Shown here: in pieces, positions 22,337 to 32,660 of the stretch
Numbering within the stretch: position 1 is the first letter of the stretch
Layout: the number at the start of each line of letters is the position of its first letter
Source: Rhizophagus irregularis
Taxonomy: Eukaryota > Glomeromycota > Glomeromycetes > Glomerales > Glomeraceae
Reading direction: 5' to 3'
Length of the DNA stretch: 64,000 bases
Assembly: GCF_026210795.1 (NCBI RefSeq)
Contig: NC_089448.1
Location: forward strand, 2,170,001 to 2,234,000
Translations under genes and position numbers: made by a program
The notes under the pieces: generated by a model
What the model saw: the letters and a program-made list of their open reading frames with translations, nothing else
Database searches by the model: none
Told to the model about the DNA's origin: nothing

Positions 22337-23999
22337 TACACTCCCGGCCAAAAAGTTTAGGACCACCCGGTAAATAATAGAAAAAATGGAATTTTTTAAC
22401 GATAACTTTTTTTATTAAACTATAAAGATCATATACGTTTTCTCTACTAATTAATTAACAAATTTAATAATATTTAAATTCATTATAATAATAAATTATT
22501 GAAATTTAATATGTAACATTTTTATACCCCTTTTTTTAATAAAATAAACTAAAACTATTAATAAATAAAAAAAATTTTTTTATAATAATATATTATATGT
22601 AAATTATATTTATTAAACATCATATTAAACATAATATAATGTAAAAAACCCAGCTCAAAATCTCGCAATATTAAATACTTTTAATAATATTAAAGTTTTT
22701 AATAAAAAATCGGTATTTTTCTTTAAAAAAAATTAAATTAACTCATTAATTTATAATACTTACCCTTATAAAAATTTAATAAAAACGTCAATTAATATCT
22801 TGTGGGATAACCACGAGCTTTTATTACCTCTTCAATTCGACGTACCATGCTCTCAACAAGCTTCTGATAAACTTCACATGGAATTTCTGACCAGCACTCT
22901 TGAAGAAGCGCCTCCAATTCCCCTAAATTTTTTGGATGTTTTTGCTTGGCTCGAATACGACGTTCAAGCTCGTCCCAAAGGTGTTCGATGGGGTTAAGGT
23001 CAGGGCTTTGCCCTGGCCATGGTAACAAAATTATTTCCGTTTCTTCAATAAAATTCCGCGTTCTTGCACTTGTATGAATTGGTGCGTTATCTTGTTGAAA
23101 AAAATATTCACCATTTTCCTCTTCAAATTCCTCTAAAAACGGTACCACGTGATAGCCAAGGATGTCTTCAATATATCTTTCACTATTAATACGGCCATCT
23201 ATTCTTACCAATGGACCTAAACCATACCAGGAGAAGCACCCCCACATCATAATACCTCCTCCGCCATGCTTCATGGTAGGAACAAGGCAGTTAATATTAT
23301 ATTTTTCTTCTTGAAGACGCCAAACTCGTATTTTTCCATCATTTTGAAATAATGTAAACCTGGATTCATCGCTCCATACTACCTTTTTCCAATCATTTAT
23401 AGTCCATAAACGTCTTTCACGAGCCCACTTTAAACGAATTTTTCGGTTACGCTCACTGACATTGGGTTTTCTGAGAGCAGTACAACTATGATATCCCATA
23501 TTATATAATGTATTTTTCATAGTATTCTTACATATTACTTTTCCAGTGGATTCGGCAAAATTTTTTACTATTTTCTCTACTGGTTCACGTCGGTTTTGAG
23601 TAACAATAACTTTAAGATGACGTTTATCCCGTTCAGTTAATTTTTTTGGACGTCCACTTCGAGAAGCAATACTAAAAGCACCTGTTTTTTTATATTTTGA
23701 TATAATATTATGAATTGTGGTTTTACCATAACCAGTTTTTTCTGAAATTGTTCGTTCTGAGTCACCAGCTTCATAAAAACCGATAACTCTTCCGCGTTCG
23801 AAATCCGAAAGTTCTCTTGTTTTGACCATTTTGCAAAAAATAAAAATAAAAGAACGAAAAAAAAGATATGCATGACGTTCACTATTTATTGATTATCATA
23901 GGGTACAAATTTTAGGTTACACAAATATGTTATTGTTTATTTATTGCAGATCATTTGCAGATCATAGGGGTGGTCCTAAACTTTTTGGCCGGGAGTGTA
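22337..23999 (-). mobile_element. Complete Tc1/mariner transposon with TA target duplication
   Basis: The element spans 22339-23997 (1659 bp). It is bounded by perfect inverted repeats of about 30 bp, starting CACTCCCGGCCAAAAAGTTT, and by TA dinucleotides at 22337-22338 and 23998-23999. It contains one intact transposase gene on the minus strand and about 450 bp of AT-rich sequence on the transposase 3' side. Intact ends plus an intact gene suggest recent insertion. Confidence 0.92.
22792..23829 (-). CDS. Tc1/mariner-family transposase
   Basis: A single uninterrupted 345-residue frame, the usual length for Tc1 transposases. Residues 1-60 form a helix-turn-helix ('DFERGRVIGFYEAG', 'KTTIHNIISKYKKTG'). 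A GRPKKLT hinge and a second DNA-binding region follow. The DDE domain has D154 (WSDESRF), D247 (FQQDNAPIH) and E282 (DLNPIEHLWDELE), giving DD34E spacing typical of Tc1. The protein would bind the terminal repeats in the nucleus and catalyse cut-and-paste transposition into TA. No stop, frameshift or missing catalytic residue is seen, so it may be functional. Confidence 0.95.
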   Translation of the reverse strand: MVKTRELSDFERGRVIGFYEAGDSERTISEKTGYGKTTIHNIISKYKKTGAFSIASRSGRPKKLTERDKRHLKVIVTQNRREPVEKIVKNFAESTGKVICKNTMKNTLYNMGYHSCTALRKPNVSERNRKIRLKWARERRLWTINDWKKVVWSDESRFTLFQNDGKIRVWRLQEEKYNINCLVPTMKHGGGGIMMWGCFSWYGLGPLVRIDGRINSERYIEDILGYHVVPFLEEFEEENGEYFFQQDNAPIHTSARTRNFIEETEIILLPWPGQSPDLNPIEHLWDELERRIRAKQKHPKNLGELEALLQECWSEIPCEVYQKLVESMVRRIEEVIKARGYPTRY

Positions 24000-24186
24000 T
24001 AAGTGATTAGCAGGCAAACAGATATCTTAAAATAAATCGTTTATTGAATTCTTAAAAATTTTACCATAACTGAAATTTTTCACTTTTTAGTACTACTTTA
24101 GAGAAGTAAACAATTTCTTTTTAGTATTACTGTAATAAAAAAAAATAAGAAAATCGATCATCCCAATCCAAAATGTTCAATAATCT

Positions 24187-24340
24187 CGATTGATCACCCA
24201 GAGAGTTACGATACGTTTCGCCGAAGTTCATTTCGCCGAAGTAAAGTCTCGCTGAAGGGACATTTCGCTGAAGTTTATTTCTCCGAAACCATTTCTCCGA
24301 GAGGCCATTCTGCTGAATCCTTTTCCCCGAATCATTCATG
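24187..24340. repeat. Cluster of TTTCGCCGAAG palindrome-like repeats (element end or relic)
   Basis: After 'AGAGAGTTACGATACG' come about eight variants of a near-palindromic 11-mer (TTTCGCCGAAG, TTTCTCCGAA, CTCGCTGAAG and similar) within 130 bp. The same start (AGAGAGTTACGGTACG, TTTCGCCGAAG) recurs at about 26756, marking a related element. Confidence 0.6.
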
Positions 24341-24539
24341 AAGACATCCCAGATACCAAATTACCTACTATATAATGAACCTTTTCCTAGAATCTACTTC
24401 ATTATCTATTTTAAATTCTTTTTTTATGATTTCATTTTTTGATCATTTTCTAAATTATTTTATGTCTACTCACATTACTATCACTTACTGTACCTTCCAA
24501 TCCATCATCTAATTGATCGTCACGTAACTTTTCCTACAT

Positions 24540-25330
24540 AATATCCCTTGACACTACACCTCGGCAACTTTAGATCGTATTTCAAGAATTCATTACATAC
24601 TGCTGTACTTGAATAATATTTGTTCTTTCTTTTCTTACTTCCGAATCTGAGAATTCTCTAATAATTGAATATCCGTGTATAATTTTAGATGGTATCATAC
24701 AATCTCTTTCAATTTATCTGCCTATCTAAAACTTCTAAAACTTCATTCCATATCTACCACTCTGTAATTATAAACGACACCTCGCACATTTGTTAGATTT
24801 AATCCCAAATACTTTACTTTGTATAAAATATCATAAATCGGTAATGTTTAAAGGAAGTTTTTCATTCTAAAAGCTCGTATTTTTGTATCTAACTCGTTAG
24901 TTGTAAATTTATCAGTTGAAATTCCATTCTTAATTAATTTGAATGTAAGCGCCCACTCCATATTGTAACAGATAGTACTCGTAACAAATAAATTTGTTAA
25001 TTGATCTAGTCCACCTTATTAGTGATATATGTTAGATTTTTGCCCACTGTCCATTGTTGATATCATTCCATTTCAAATCAAATTCATCTACTAGTATATT
25101 ATTCCATATTATCCCTATAACTTCTAAATTAAGATATTCTTCATATAACTCTTTCTTCATAGCTTCCATTTTAATATTATAATCTTCGTCCTTATATTTA
25201 AATGACGTTAAGAAAAAAACCTGTAACTTTTTTCTTCTATCAATTGCTTTAAAAATTTTAATAACATATAATTTTTGTAATCAATTTCTTTTCTAGAGCT
25301 TGTTTTTTCAAAAAATTTCATTATAGATGA
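24540..25330 (-). pseudogene. Decayed C-terminal fragment of a non-LTR retrotransposon
   Basis: Minus-strand frames around 24985-24760 give 'VTSTICYNMEWALTFKLIKN', 'ELDTKIRAFRMKNFL', an internal stop, then 'TLPIYDILYKVKYLGLNLT'. The last parts align in style with the 'YRIKNLLKEQPTYNVLYKR' region of the element at 6.0-8.3 kb, so they belong to the same broad LINE family. Further in-frame stops and shifts occur on both sides. Boundaries are approximate. Confidence 0.5.
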
Positions 25331-25899
25331 TATGAACTTTTCATTGATTACTATATTCACTGTATTATTGTCTTAATTAAACTAAAAAAATTAACACTAT
25401 TATTACTCCCTTTAAATCTTTCATATAAATTGTCCCTTTTGAATTTTTTGCGCTATACGAAATATTATCCTATTAAATTAAATATATTTATAAATTTTCA
25501 AATAAATTTGATGTTACATAATCGCTAAAGCCTAACTACGAAATTACTTGTTATAAGTTAAAACAGATAAATCTAGAAGAAAAATGAATAAAGACTTTTA
25601 CATTTATCCTTAGGTGGTTCTTTCTTGGCGTAGTGTAGCACTACTTATTTAATAACACTATTCTTGTGGCTGATAGAATGATTCTCCCAATTATTATCAA
25701 TGCTGATTAGCCTAGACCCCATTATTATTTGCGAAATATAAAAAGTTGCCAAAGCAACTAATACAAAAATAAAATTTATGAAATATGCTAAGCACCTACG
25801 GCCAACAGTAGCGATATTTTCGATAATTTTACTGAACAGAGCATAATTTTCTGTATTATATAATACTACATGGATGTAAAACATTATGTAATTAAACTA
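25331..25899. other. Intergenic region, nothing recognised
   Basis: AT-rich sequence between the LINE fragment and the foldback element. No supported frame or repeat. Confidence 0.35.
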
Positions 25900-26561
25900 G
25901 GGTCTGGTTCACATTACCGACAATTATATTACCGACAATCATTTTACCGACACTCACTTTACCGACAGGTACGTTTTACCGACAATCATATTACCGACAA
26001 TCATTTTACCGACAAAATAATAATTATTTTTACAGCAAAATTCAAAATATATGGGACACTTGAGAATTTGATTGTCGGGTTGTCGGGTAGCCGGTTTACT
26101 CAGCAGTAGGTAAAGTAATTAATTGTTACATGTTATATACTATTATACTATATTTATTTATATAATACGATTATATAATCTGATATACTATTATTATACT
26201 CATGTCACGGGTTTATTTATACTTTTCTAATAAATAACCTACTGCCGAGTAACCCGGCTACCCGACAACCCGACAATCAAATTTCTCAAGTGTCCCGTAT
26301 ATTTTGAAATTTGCTGTAATCAATTTTTTATTTTACATATTATGGTAAATTCTTTTATATTAAATATGTATTTTAATTTTCATAACTGAAGTGGGTAGTG
26401 AAATAGTAATAAATACTGTAAGTGTTGATGGTAAAATTGGGTGTCGGTAAATGAGTGTCGGTAAAGTGTACCTGTCGGTAATATGATTGTCGGTAATATG
26501 AATATGAGTGTCGGTAAAATGATTGTCGGTAGTATGATTGTCGGTAATGTGAACGGGTCCC
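25900..26561. mobile_element. Foldback element with TACCGACAATCAT subterminal repeats
   Basis: Both ends consist of inverted arms. The left arm starts GGGTCTGGTTCACATTACCG and the right arm ends with the near-complement (..CATTACCGACAAT read inward on the opposite strand after GGGACCCGTT). Each arm carries five to seven copies of TTACCGACA followed by ATCAT or CTCA. A second inner inverted repeat (about 26035-26115 against 26229-26310) contains GACAACCCGACAATCAAAT. The arms could fold into a hairpin of about 200 bp around a short AT-rich loop. No gene inside. Confidence 0.7.
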
Positions 26562-26745
26562 ATAATAATGCATGTACAGTATTCCTTCGTTAAAAGTCAC
26601 GTGTACGATGCAACGCCTGTGCGACATAAAAACCTATATTTAACGCTTAGCCCTTTTTCCAGAAATAAATTTTTATTTCACTCCGGAACGTAACACAATT
26701 TTTTATCCGAGCCAACTATCTATAAAAAGCGCTTTGTCTATCTCA

Positions 26746-27140
26746 GTCACCTAGAGAGTTACGGTACGTTTCGCCGAAGTTCATTTTGCAGAAGCAATTT
26801 CACCGAAGGGAAGTTTCACCGAAGGGACATTTCGTTAGTGATTAACATATTCCTTGATCATTAACAATTCGATACAAAGGAAATAAAAATGTTCTCAAAG
26901 TACAAATTCTCTTTAAGCTATTTCATTTTATGATGCATTTTGTTATCATTTTTTAAACAAACGTGACTTAATTTAATGTATTAAATAATTCGTTTATCTT
27001 CTCTAAGAAAAAAAAAATGAAAATTAAAAAATTCCATAGCGAAATGTCCGCTCGAGGAAATGGCACTTCAGTGAAATATTCCTTCGGCGGCGAAATGGGT
27101 TGTGAAAAGGACTTCGGCGAAAATCCTGCTGAGGTCCCAT
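26746..27140. mobile_element. Inverted-repeat element with TTCGCCGAA/TTCGGCGAA terminal clusters
   Basis: The left end (about 26756-26840) carries TTTCGCCGAAG-type words in one orientation. The right end (about 27040-27130) carries their complements (CTTCGGCGAAA, CTTCGGCGGCGAAA). The start matches the cluster at 24187-24340. The open frame at 27017-27361 runs out of this repeat and is not a credible gene. Exact termini and target duplication were not resolved. Confidence 0.5.
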
Positions 27141-27413
27141 TTAATGATACTAAATCGCTACCGTATATATGCAGTATTCTGATTAATAATTATATTATCA
27201 ATTATTTCACATTTTATTTTACTCAAAAAAATTTCTTTTTTTTTCAAATTAAAAGGTATTGCCTCAGTTTATTGAGATTAAGTGTATGCAAAATGATACA
27301 ATTGAAAATAAAAGGGTCCCGCCTCAGATTATTAGGATTAAACATTACATTAGTATATTAAATGATATAATTAATAGAATATTATATTAAAAAAAAATGA
27401 AAGTACAATGATC

Positions 27414-29090
27414 TCAAACAGCATTACCACTAGTATTATCATATCTCTGAACTTTAAATACTTTGAAAGTTCTCAAATTTTCGCGTGATTTACTAATATT
27501 CATATACTTCAAGAATTTAGAAGGATTTGTTTCTTTTGTTATTTTAGTAGAATTTAAATTATGAACCGTTTTTCCAGGCCTGATTTCAACATAATGTCTT
27601 TTGAAAAAATCTAGCCAGATTAAAACATCCTCAATAGTGGTCATTGCACCTATTGATACACGGGCTGCACCATATAATTTCCCTTTGTATATATCTTTAT
27701 CATCACTACATTTTCTCTCTTCACTATCCTGTATAACTTCCTCAGCAGTAATATTATTCCATCTTGAAATACTACCAGGATTACAATTACCACCAGATCT
27801 AATATGAATACCATAAGTATTTGCTAATTTTTCCAATTCAACATATCCTACAAAACTACCATCTGAACGTTTTACGTTAAAACTTAATATACCACCTTGC
27901 TTTTCACTATCTGAAAAATCCCTATCCGAATTTATCGTACAAACACTTTTTCCATTCCAATGATGTAATGATCTCATATTTCTACTGAGGTATGTATTTA
28001 AGCTAGTCACATGATTTGATACATTTTTAATGTTTCCATAAATCCTTTCAAACGCATCAAATGCATGATCTAATGCTATAATATTTAAGAAATTAATGGT
28101 CCCGTCTTCGTATCGTGTTGCAATATCTTCAGAGAATACTTGCCATGTTTTATCATAAACAACTGAATTAGTAGTACCACCACCAAAATATCCTTTTCTT
28201 AATATAGGATTTAATTCTGATTTTATTATTAAGGCTCCTAATCCAGTAGGAAATCCGAACATTTTATAAAAACTAAGGCAAATAAAATCTGGTGAAGTTT
28301 CTTTATCAGCTAAAGAAAGTTGTGCAGATGGAACGTAAGCAGCCGCATCTAATAAAACTAAATTTTTTGACTTTTTTGTATCCAATTTCTTGATTTTACT
28401 AATCCAATCTAAAGGAAATCTCATTCCAGAGAAGTTACATTGAGCTGGATAAGCGAAAAGATTATAAGTAATTTCATCATCTTCAGATTCATCATTAACT
28501 GGTGGATTATTTATCATTTCTTCTACATCATTTTCAGTTACACCTTGAATATTTTTCGGGTTGATTGTTTCAAGAAATCTTCTTAATCCATTAATACTAT
28601 TATGAGATTCTCTTAAATATTTATAGGTACTCTTTCCCGTCCAAGGAAACATCTCACCGGTTAGTTTAATAGCAGCCGTAGCATTTTGAGTGAAGATAAC
28701 ACTATAATCATTTTCATCAGCATTAAAATATTTAAGGATTCGTCTACGTACACCTTCTACTCGCATAGAACTCGCCTGAGAACTAGCAGAATTTGAATGA
28801 GGATTTCCGTAAAGATTACTTAATAGATCATTATTAAAATTTGTTAACGCACTTTTAGTGAATGTTGTAGTGCCTGTATGATCAAGATAAATTGCGTTTC
28901 TTAATTGTGGATATTCTTCTTCACGTATTTGATCTATTTTACCATTATACCCATATTTCGTCGAAAATTCCTTTAAAAATTCACGTTTTTCTGTGCGTAA
29001 CTTTTCTTTATTTGTTTTTGGTTTATATTTTTGTGAATTAAAAGGACCAAAAGTATACTTCTTTTCAGTTAATAAGTTTAACGTCTTCAT
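27414..29090 (-). CDS. MOCOS-like PLP enzyme (aminotransferase class V), no MOSC domain
   Basis: Single-exon gene of 558 residues starting at the ATG at 29090. It matches the N-terminal NifS-like half of molybdenum cofactor sulfurase: 'IYLDHTGTTTF' (about 67-77), 'NPHSNSASS' (about 96-104), 'LVLLDAAAYVP' with the PLP-pairing Asp (D248), 'CLSFYKMFGFPTGLG' with the PLP Lys (K276), and 'RSGGNCNPGS' with the candidate persulfide Cys (C436). In MOCOS this domain takes sulfur from L-cysteine for the xanthine dehydrogenase/aldehyde oxidase cofactor. Canonical fungal and animal MOCOS are about 800-900 residues because of a C-terminal MOSC domain. Here the protein stops after a basic tail, with no MOSC visible upstream or downstream. 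The persulfide loop is RSGGNC rather than RTGCFC. It may be a stand-alone paralogue with changed substrate. Confidence 0.85.
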   Translation of the reverse strand: MKTLNLLTEKKYTFGPFNSQKYKPKTNKEKLRTEKREFLKEFSTKYGYNGKIDQIREEEYPQLRNAIYLDHTGTTTFTKSALTNFNNDLLSNLYGNPHSNSASSQASSMRVEGVRRRILKYFNADENDYSVIFTQNATAAIKLTGEMFPWTGKSTYKYLRESHNSINGLRRFLETINPKNIQGVTENDVEEMINNPPVNDESEDDEITYNLFAYPAQCNFSGMRFPLDWISKIKKLDTKKSKNLVLLDAAAYVPSAQLSLADKETSPDFICLSFYKMFGFPTGLGALIIKSELNPILRKGYFGGGTTNSVVYDKTWQVFSEDIATRYEDGTINFLNIIALDHAFDAFERIYGNIKNVSNHVTSLNTYLSRNMRSLHHWNGKSVCTINSDRDFSDSEKQGGILSFNVKRSDGSFVGYVELEKLANTYGIHIRSGGNCNPGSISRWNNITAEEVIQDSEERKCSDDKDIYKGKLYGAARVSIGAMTTIEDVLIWLDFFKRHYVEIRPGKTVHNLNSTKITKETNPSKFLKYMNISKSRENLRTFKVFKVQRYDNTSGNAV

Positions 29091-31322
29091 CTTGTTTTAA
29101 TGATTATAATATATGATTAGGAGGGAAAAAAAAGGAAGAAGGAATGTACGTAAAAGAACGTTAATTTTATTCTTATTAACAATTTTAATAATTATTGTTT
29201 TACTTTTTTGAATTACAATCCTTTATATAAAACTCTAATTACCGCAGTAAAATGTTAGGGGTCAACCAATCTGATTAAGAGACTTGATTTAAAATACTTT
29301 TCCAAAATAAGATTATATCCGTTATCGGCTATCCGTATGAATAAAAGAAATTAAGAGTTTAATGAAGTTTAAAGATCAAAATCGATAACAAATCTATATC
29401 GGTTTATCATTTTTGAGGAGATTTCAGGTTATTGATTGGGGTATTGATATGATTGATATCGATATCGACATTGATTGCTAAAAATTAAATTATTTTTTAA
29501 TATATTTTTATTAAATTAAAATAATAGTGAAAAATTAAGATTTTCAAACAATAAGAATAATTGCTCAAACATTGTAATTAATTTTAAACTTCCTACCTTA
29601 TTCATTTTAGAAATTTTAAAATTAACTTTATATAGTAATTTAATTTAATTGAATGAATTAAATGAAAGGGGAATTGGAAAAAAAATGAAATAATCATCAT
29701 GATAACATATGCCCGTCTAGCAATAAAAACGTGGTTATTAAAGGATAAAATATACACGCGAAATATCACTTGATCACTATAGAACTCGGTAAAATGGGTA
29801 AAATGACAATTTAATATGATAACATGTGCTTGTGCTTATGTTTTACAGCCCTATAATGATTATAATAGTCTATGGTTACACGAAAATGTTCATTTTAATA
29901 TAATCTTACTATATTTCTCTTATCCAATAATCAATCGATATACAATATTACGAACTTTTTTCGTCAGTATTCTATGTAGATCATTTCACATGACACATCG
30001 AATTCACTTTTAGTATTCTTTATTTTTGAGTCATATGTTCACAGAATTATGTTGTTGTTTGTGATACATGTAAACTCAGACCTGTCCAGACCTAGTACAC
30101 GATGTAGGAGGTACTTTCCGACTTTGGACGAATATATTAAACTTTGAAAATTATCGAAGTTTGCACCCTTAGTATCGACCCAATAAATTTATCACATTAT
30201 TATGTTCCTCTACCAACATTGTAGACGCTCGGTCAGACAGGTTAGCACTAGGAAAATTACATCTTCTACTAATATTAAATAAATATTTTTCACTTTATAA
30301 TGAGTAACACAAAGTGAGGGATTATAGTACAGCAGAAACTTAAAATGATCGTTGCGTAGGACGCCGTACCATTATTAGATTGAATATCTCTTCTTCATCA
30401 ATTGATAATTAATATTCTAGAAGGATTGGAAATATATTAAACATATTTAAATTTGGATCATTTGGAGAGAGATACTAGAACTAATCGTTTTATTATAAGA
30501 TTGTATTATAAGAATATTATTATAGGAGAAGTTCTATGTACGAAACATGTTTAAGGTTCTGTTTAGCAAAAAGTTACCTTTTGACAAAATTTTAAAATTT
30601 TGAAAAAATAAATAAAACCATCCATAGTTGTTTCATCATGTTATATATACTTTTATTGCATGCATGTATATTTCTAATCTTATCACGACTAAATTTTTTT
30701 TGAAAGAAAATCTTTTACCATATTTGAAATTTTTTGAAATTTTTTTAATAAATTTGCAAGTTTGCATCAGAATCACGTAATGAAAATCACTTACTATTAT
30801 AATTCCCGTATTGCCGAATTGCCGAATGATCATTGATCAAATTCATTGTATGATCAACTTGTACAACTTGTAATGTTTGACAACCTCATTTTTTTAAAAA
30901 AATATAACAAGAAATTAAAATATAACAAAGAGAATCACTTATTATGACATTAATGTAGTACACGTCGTCAATGAGTTTCCGGATGATCATTGATAATTCA
31001 TTGTATGTAATGTAGTATCGTATGACTGTGACATTGAAAAATTTTCATACAATATTTTAACTAATTATAAATTGACGTGGGTATATAACTTGTCATAACG
31101 GGACTTTTATTACGATGGTTTGATTAGATAAAGAAAAAAGGATAGTTACTTATAAATTTACATTATTTGCACTTCTTGAAAGTCCCTACAATAAAAAAAA
31201 AGGAAAATCTATACTAAAAAAAAATCATTATTTCGACGGATTATATTGATCATGCGATCATGCATATTTGTATTTCTAAGGTTTGACTCTCCGCTGTATT
31301 TAAGGCAAAAATGATTGTAGAC
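29091..31322. other. AT-rich intergenic region, no gene recognised
   Basis: This includes the presumed promoter of the MOCOS-like gene. Short frames (such as 29816-30013) have no sensible composition. An imperfect phrase 'CCGGATGATCATTGATAATTC' / 'CCGAATGATCATTGATCAAA' recurs at about 30820 and 30980, possibly part of a diverged duplication. Confidence 0.35.
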
Positions 31323-31534
31323 TAACCGATGGGTTTGGTACGAAATCTCGAAAATCATTTGAGCGAGAAAAGTCAAATCCCGACAAAATTATAACACATT
31401 TAAACTAAATATTACATATTGCAACAAATTATTTTATTAGAACACATATCACAAAATTTGTCGAGATTTTGTTATCGATCTTGTGTTATTAGTGCAAGTG
31501 ACTGTCGAGATTTTGATCGGATACCCTAACCGAT
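31323..31534. mobile_element. 196-bp MITE with perfect 8-bp target duplication
   Basis: TAACCGAT occurs at 31323-31330 and 31527-31534. Between them, 31331-31526 has imperfect inverted ends: GGGTTTGGTACGAAATCTCG on the left, and GGGTATCCGATCAAAATCTC read from the right on the opposite strand. The 8-bp duplication fits hAT, but the GGGT termini are not the usual hAT start, so the superfamily is left open. Confidence 0.65.
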
Positions 31535-31734
31535 ATGGGAAATTTACCATTGTTTGAACTATTTTTACTACGTGACGCAATGGTTTCACGCTAAATCAGA
31601 GTCATATGCCATTTAAAATTACTAATTCTCTAAATCAGTGTTAGTAAAGATGACTCATATATCAAACCAACTATTAGTCATCCACAATGGACTATAAATA
31701 AGACTTATATCACATGATAAGAAAATAATATAAA

Positions 31735-32660
31735 AAGGGGACACTTTCCTAACAAAAAAACCACTAATAAAAAAACTCTCCTAACCTAACAAAAAAATTG
31801 TTTCCGAGTTCTAAACTCTCTTAACAAAAAAGATGACGGGACGGTTCATACGAACGAACAACAAAAGGCTTTATGGATAATAACGTTGCCTCCGACCTAA
31901 CTGAGAGAAAATGTTTCCATACTAGAATCTTTTTGAGTGGAAAACGGATCTTAAAAGTCAAAAGATAATCAGAATATGTTTACTGGAATTTTTAAAAGAG
32001 GTGGGTAAAGAGTTTTCTATCACCCACTGGCCATAATCCTTGACTGCACACCGCGAAAGCAACGTGCGAAGGTTTATGAGGGCTGACCGAACGGCTTTAA
32101 AGGGTTGCAAATAGATGACTGGGGCCCATCGTACGAGAACCCACCCCAAGGTTATATCTTTGAAAGTGGAGCCTTGGCTAAGGTACCTGAATATAAGTCA
32201 TCAGGTTCAAATTCACCGTCTTGAAGATATAGTAGTTGGTCTGACAAGTGCTCTGGAGCCACTCTTGCAAAGGATCTGATGGTCATAATAAAGAATATAG
32301 ATGGTGGTGAAGGATACCATAATATATATAGTCACTCCCGAAACGTATGCTTATCCCTAAGGTAGTTGGGTTATGGTGTACAACCACTTGTCAAAATGGT
32401 CACTGTTTACAATACCATTTTGGTATTCACTATTATGGTCTGAAGTGAATGAGCTAGAACTAATATAAGTTTTCAATGTTAATTTATAGGGACCTGTGGA
32501 ATGGCATGAGTGGAAAGAAATGCAACAAAAAAATTCCACTTCAAGAAATTAAATCGATTCTTATTGCTTCAAAAGAGAACGTTTATGGAAGTTCAGTGTT
32601 ACCTAACTTCCATGGATATTTTTTGACTTAATATCATTGAGCGGAGCCGGTCTAATATAA
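31735..32660. other. Unusually G+C-rich, gene-poor block of unknown origin
   Basis: Between about 31800 and 32400 base composition is clearly richer in G and C than the flanks. Words such as ACTGCACACCGCGAAAGCAA and ACTGGGGCCCATCGTACG occur, but no frame is open for more than about 65 codons. A box-A-like TGGCTAAGGTAC (about 32173) and box-B-like GGTTCAAATTC (about 32209) sit 36 bp apart, yet a tRNA fold does not work. Around 32490-32550 an acceptor-like TTATAG is followed by 'GPVEWHEWKEMQQ', possibly a lost exon. It looks like a relic of an element or a non-coding transcript unit. Confidence 0.35.

Noticed and set aside
27017-27361. Plus-strand frame of 114 codons
   Set aside because: It starts inside an inverted-repeat element end and continues into AT-rich low-complexity sequence.
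32153-32245. Possible tRNA or tRNA-derived SINE (A-box and B-box words, TATATCTT..AAGATATA ends)
   Set aside because: T-arm and D-arm pairs do not form and box spacing is off, so the match is probably chance.
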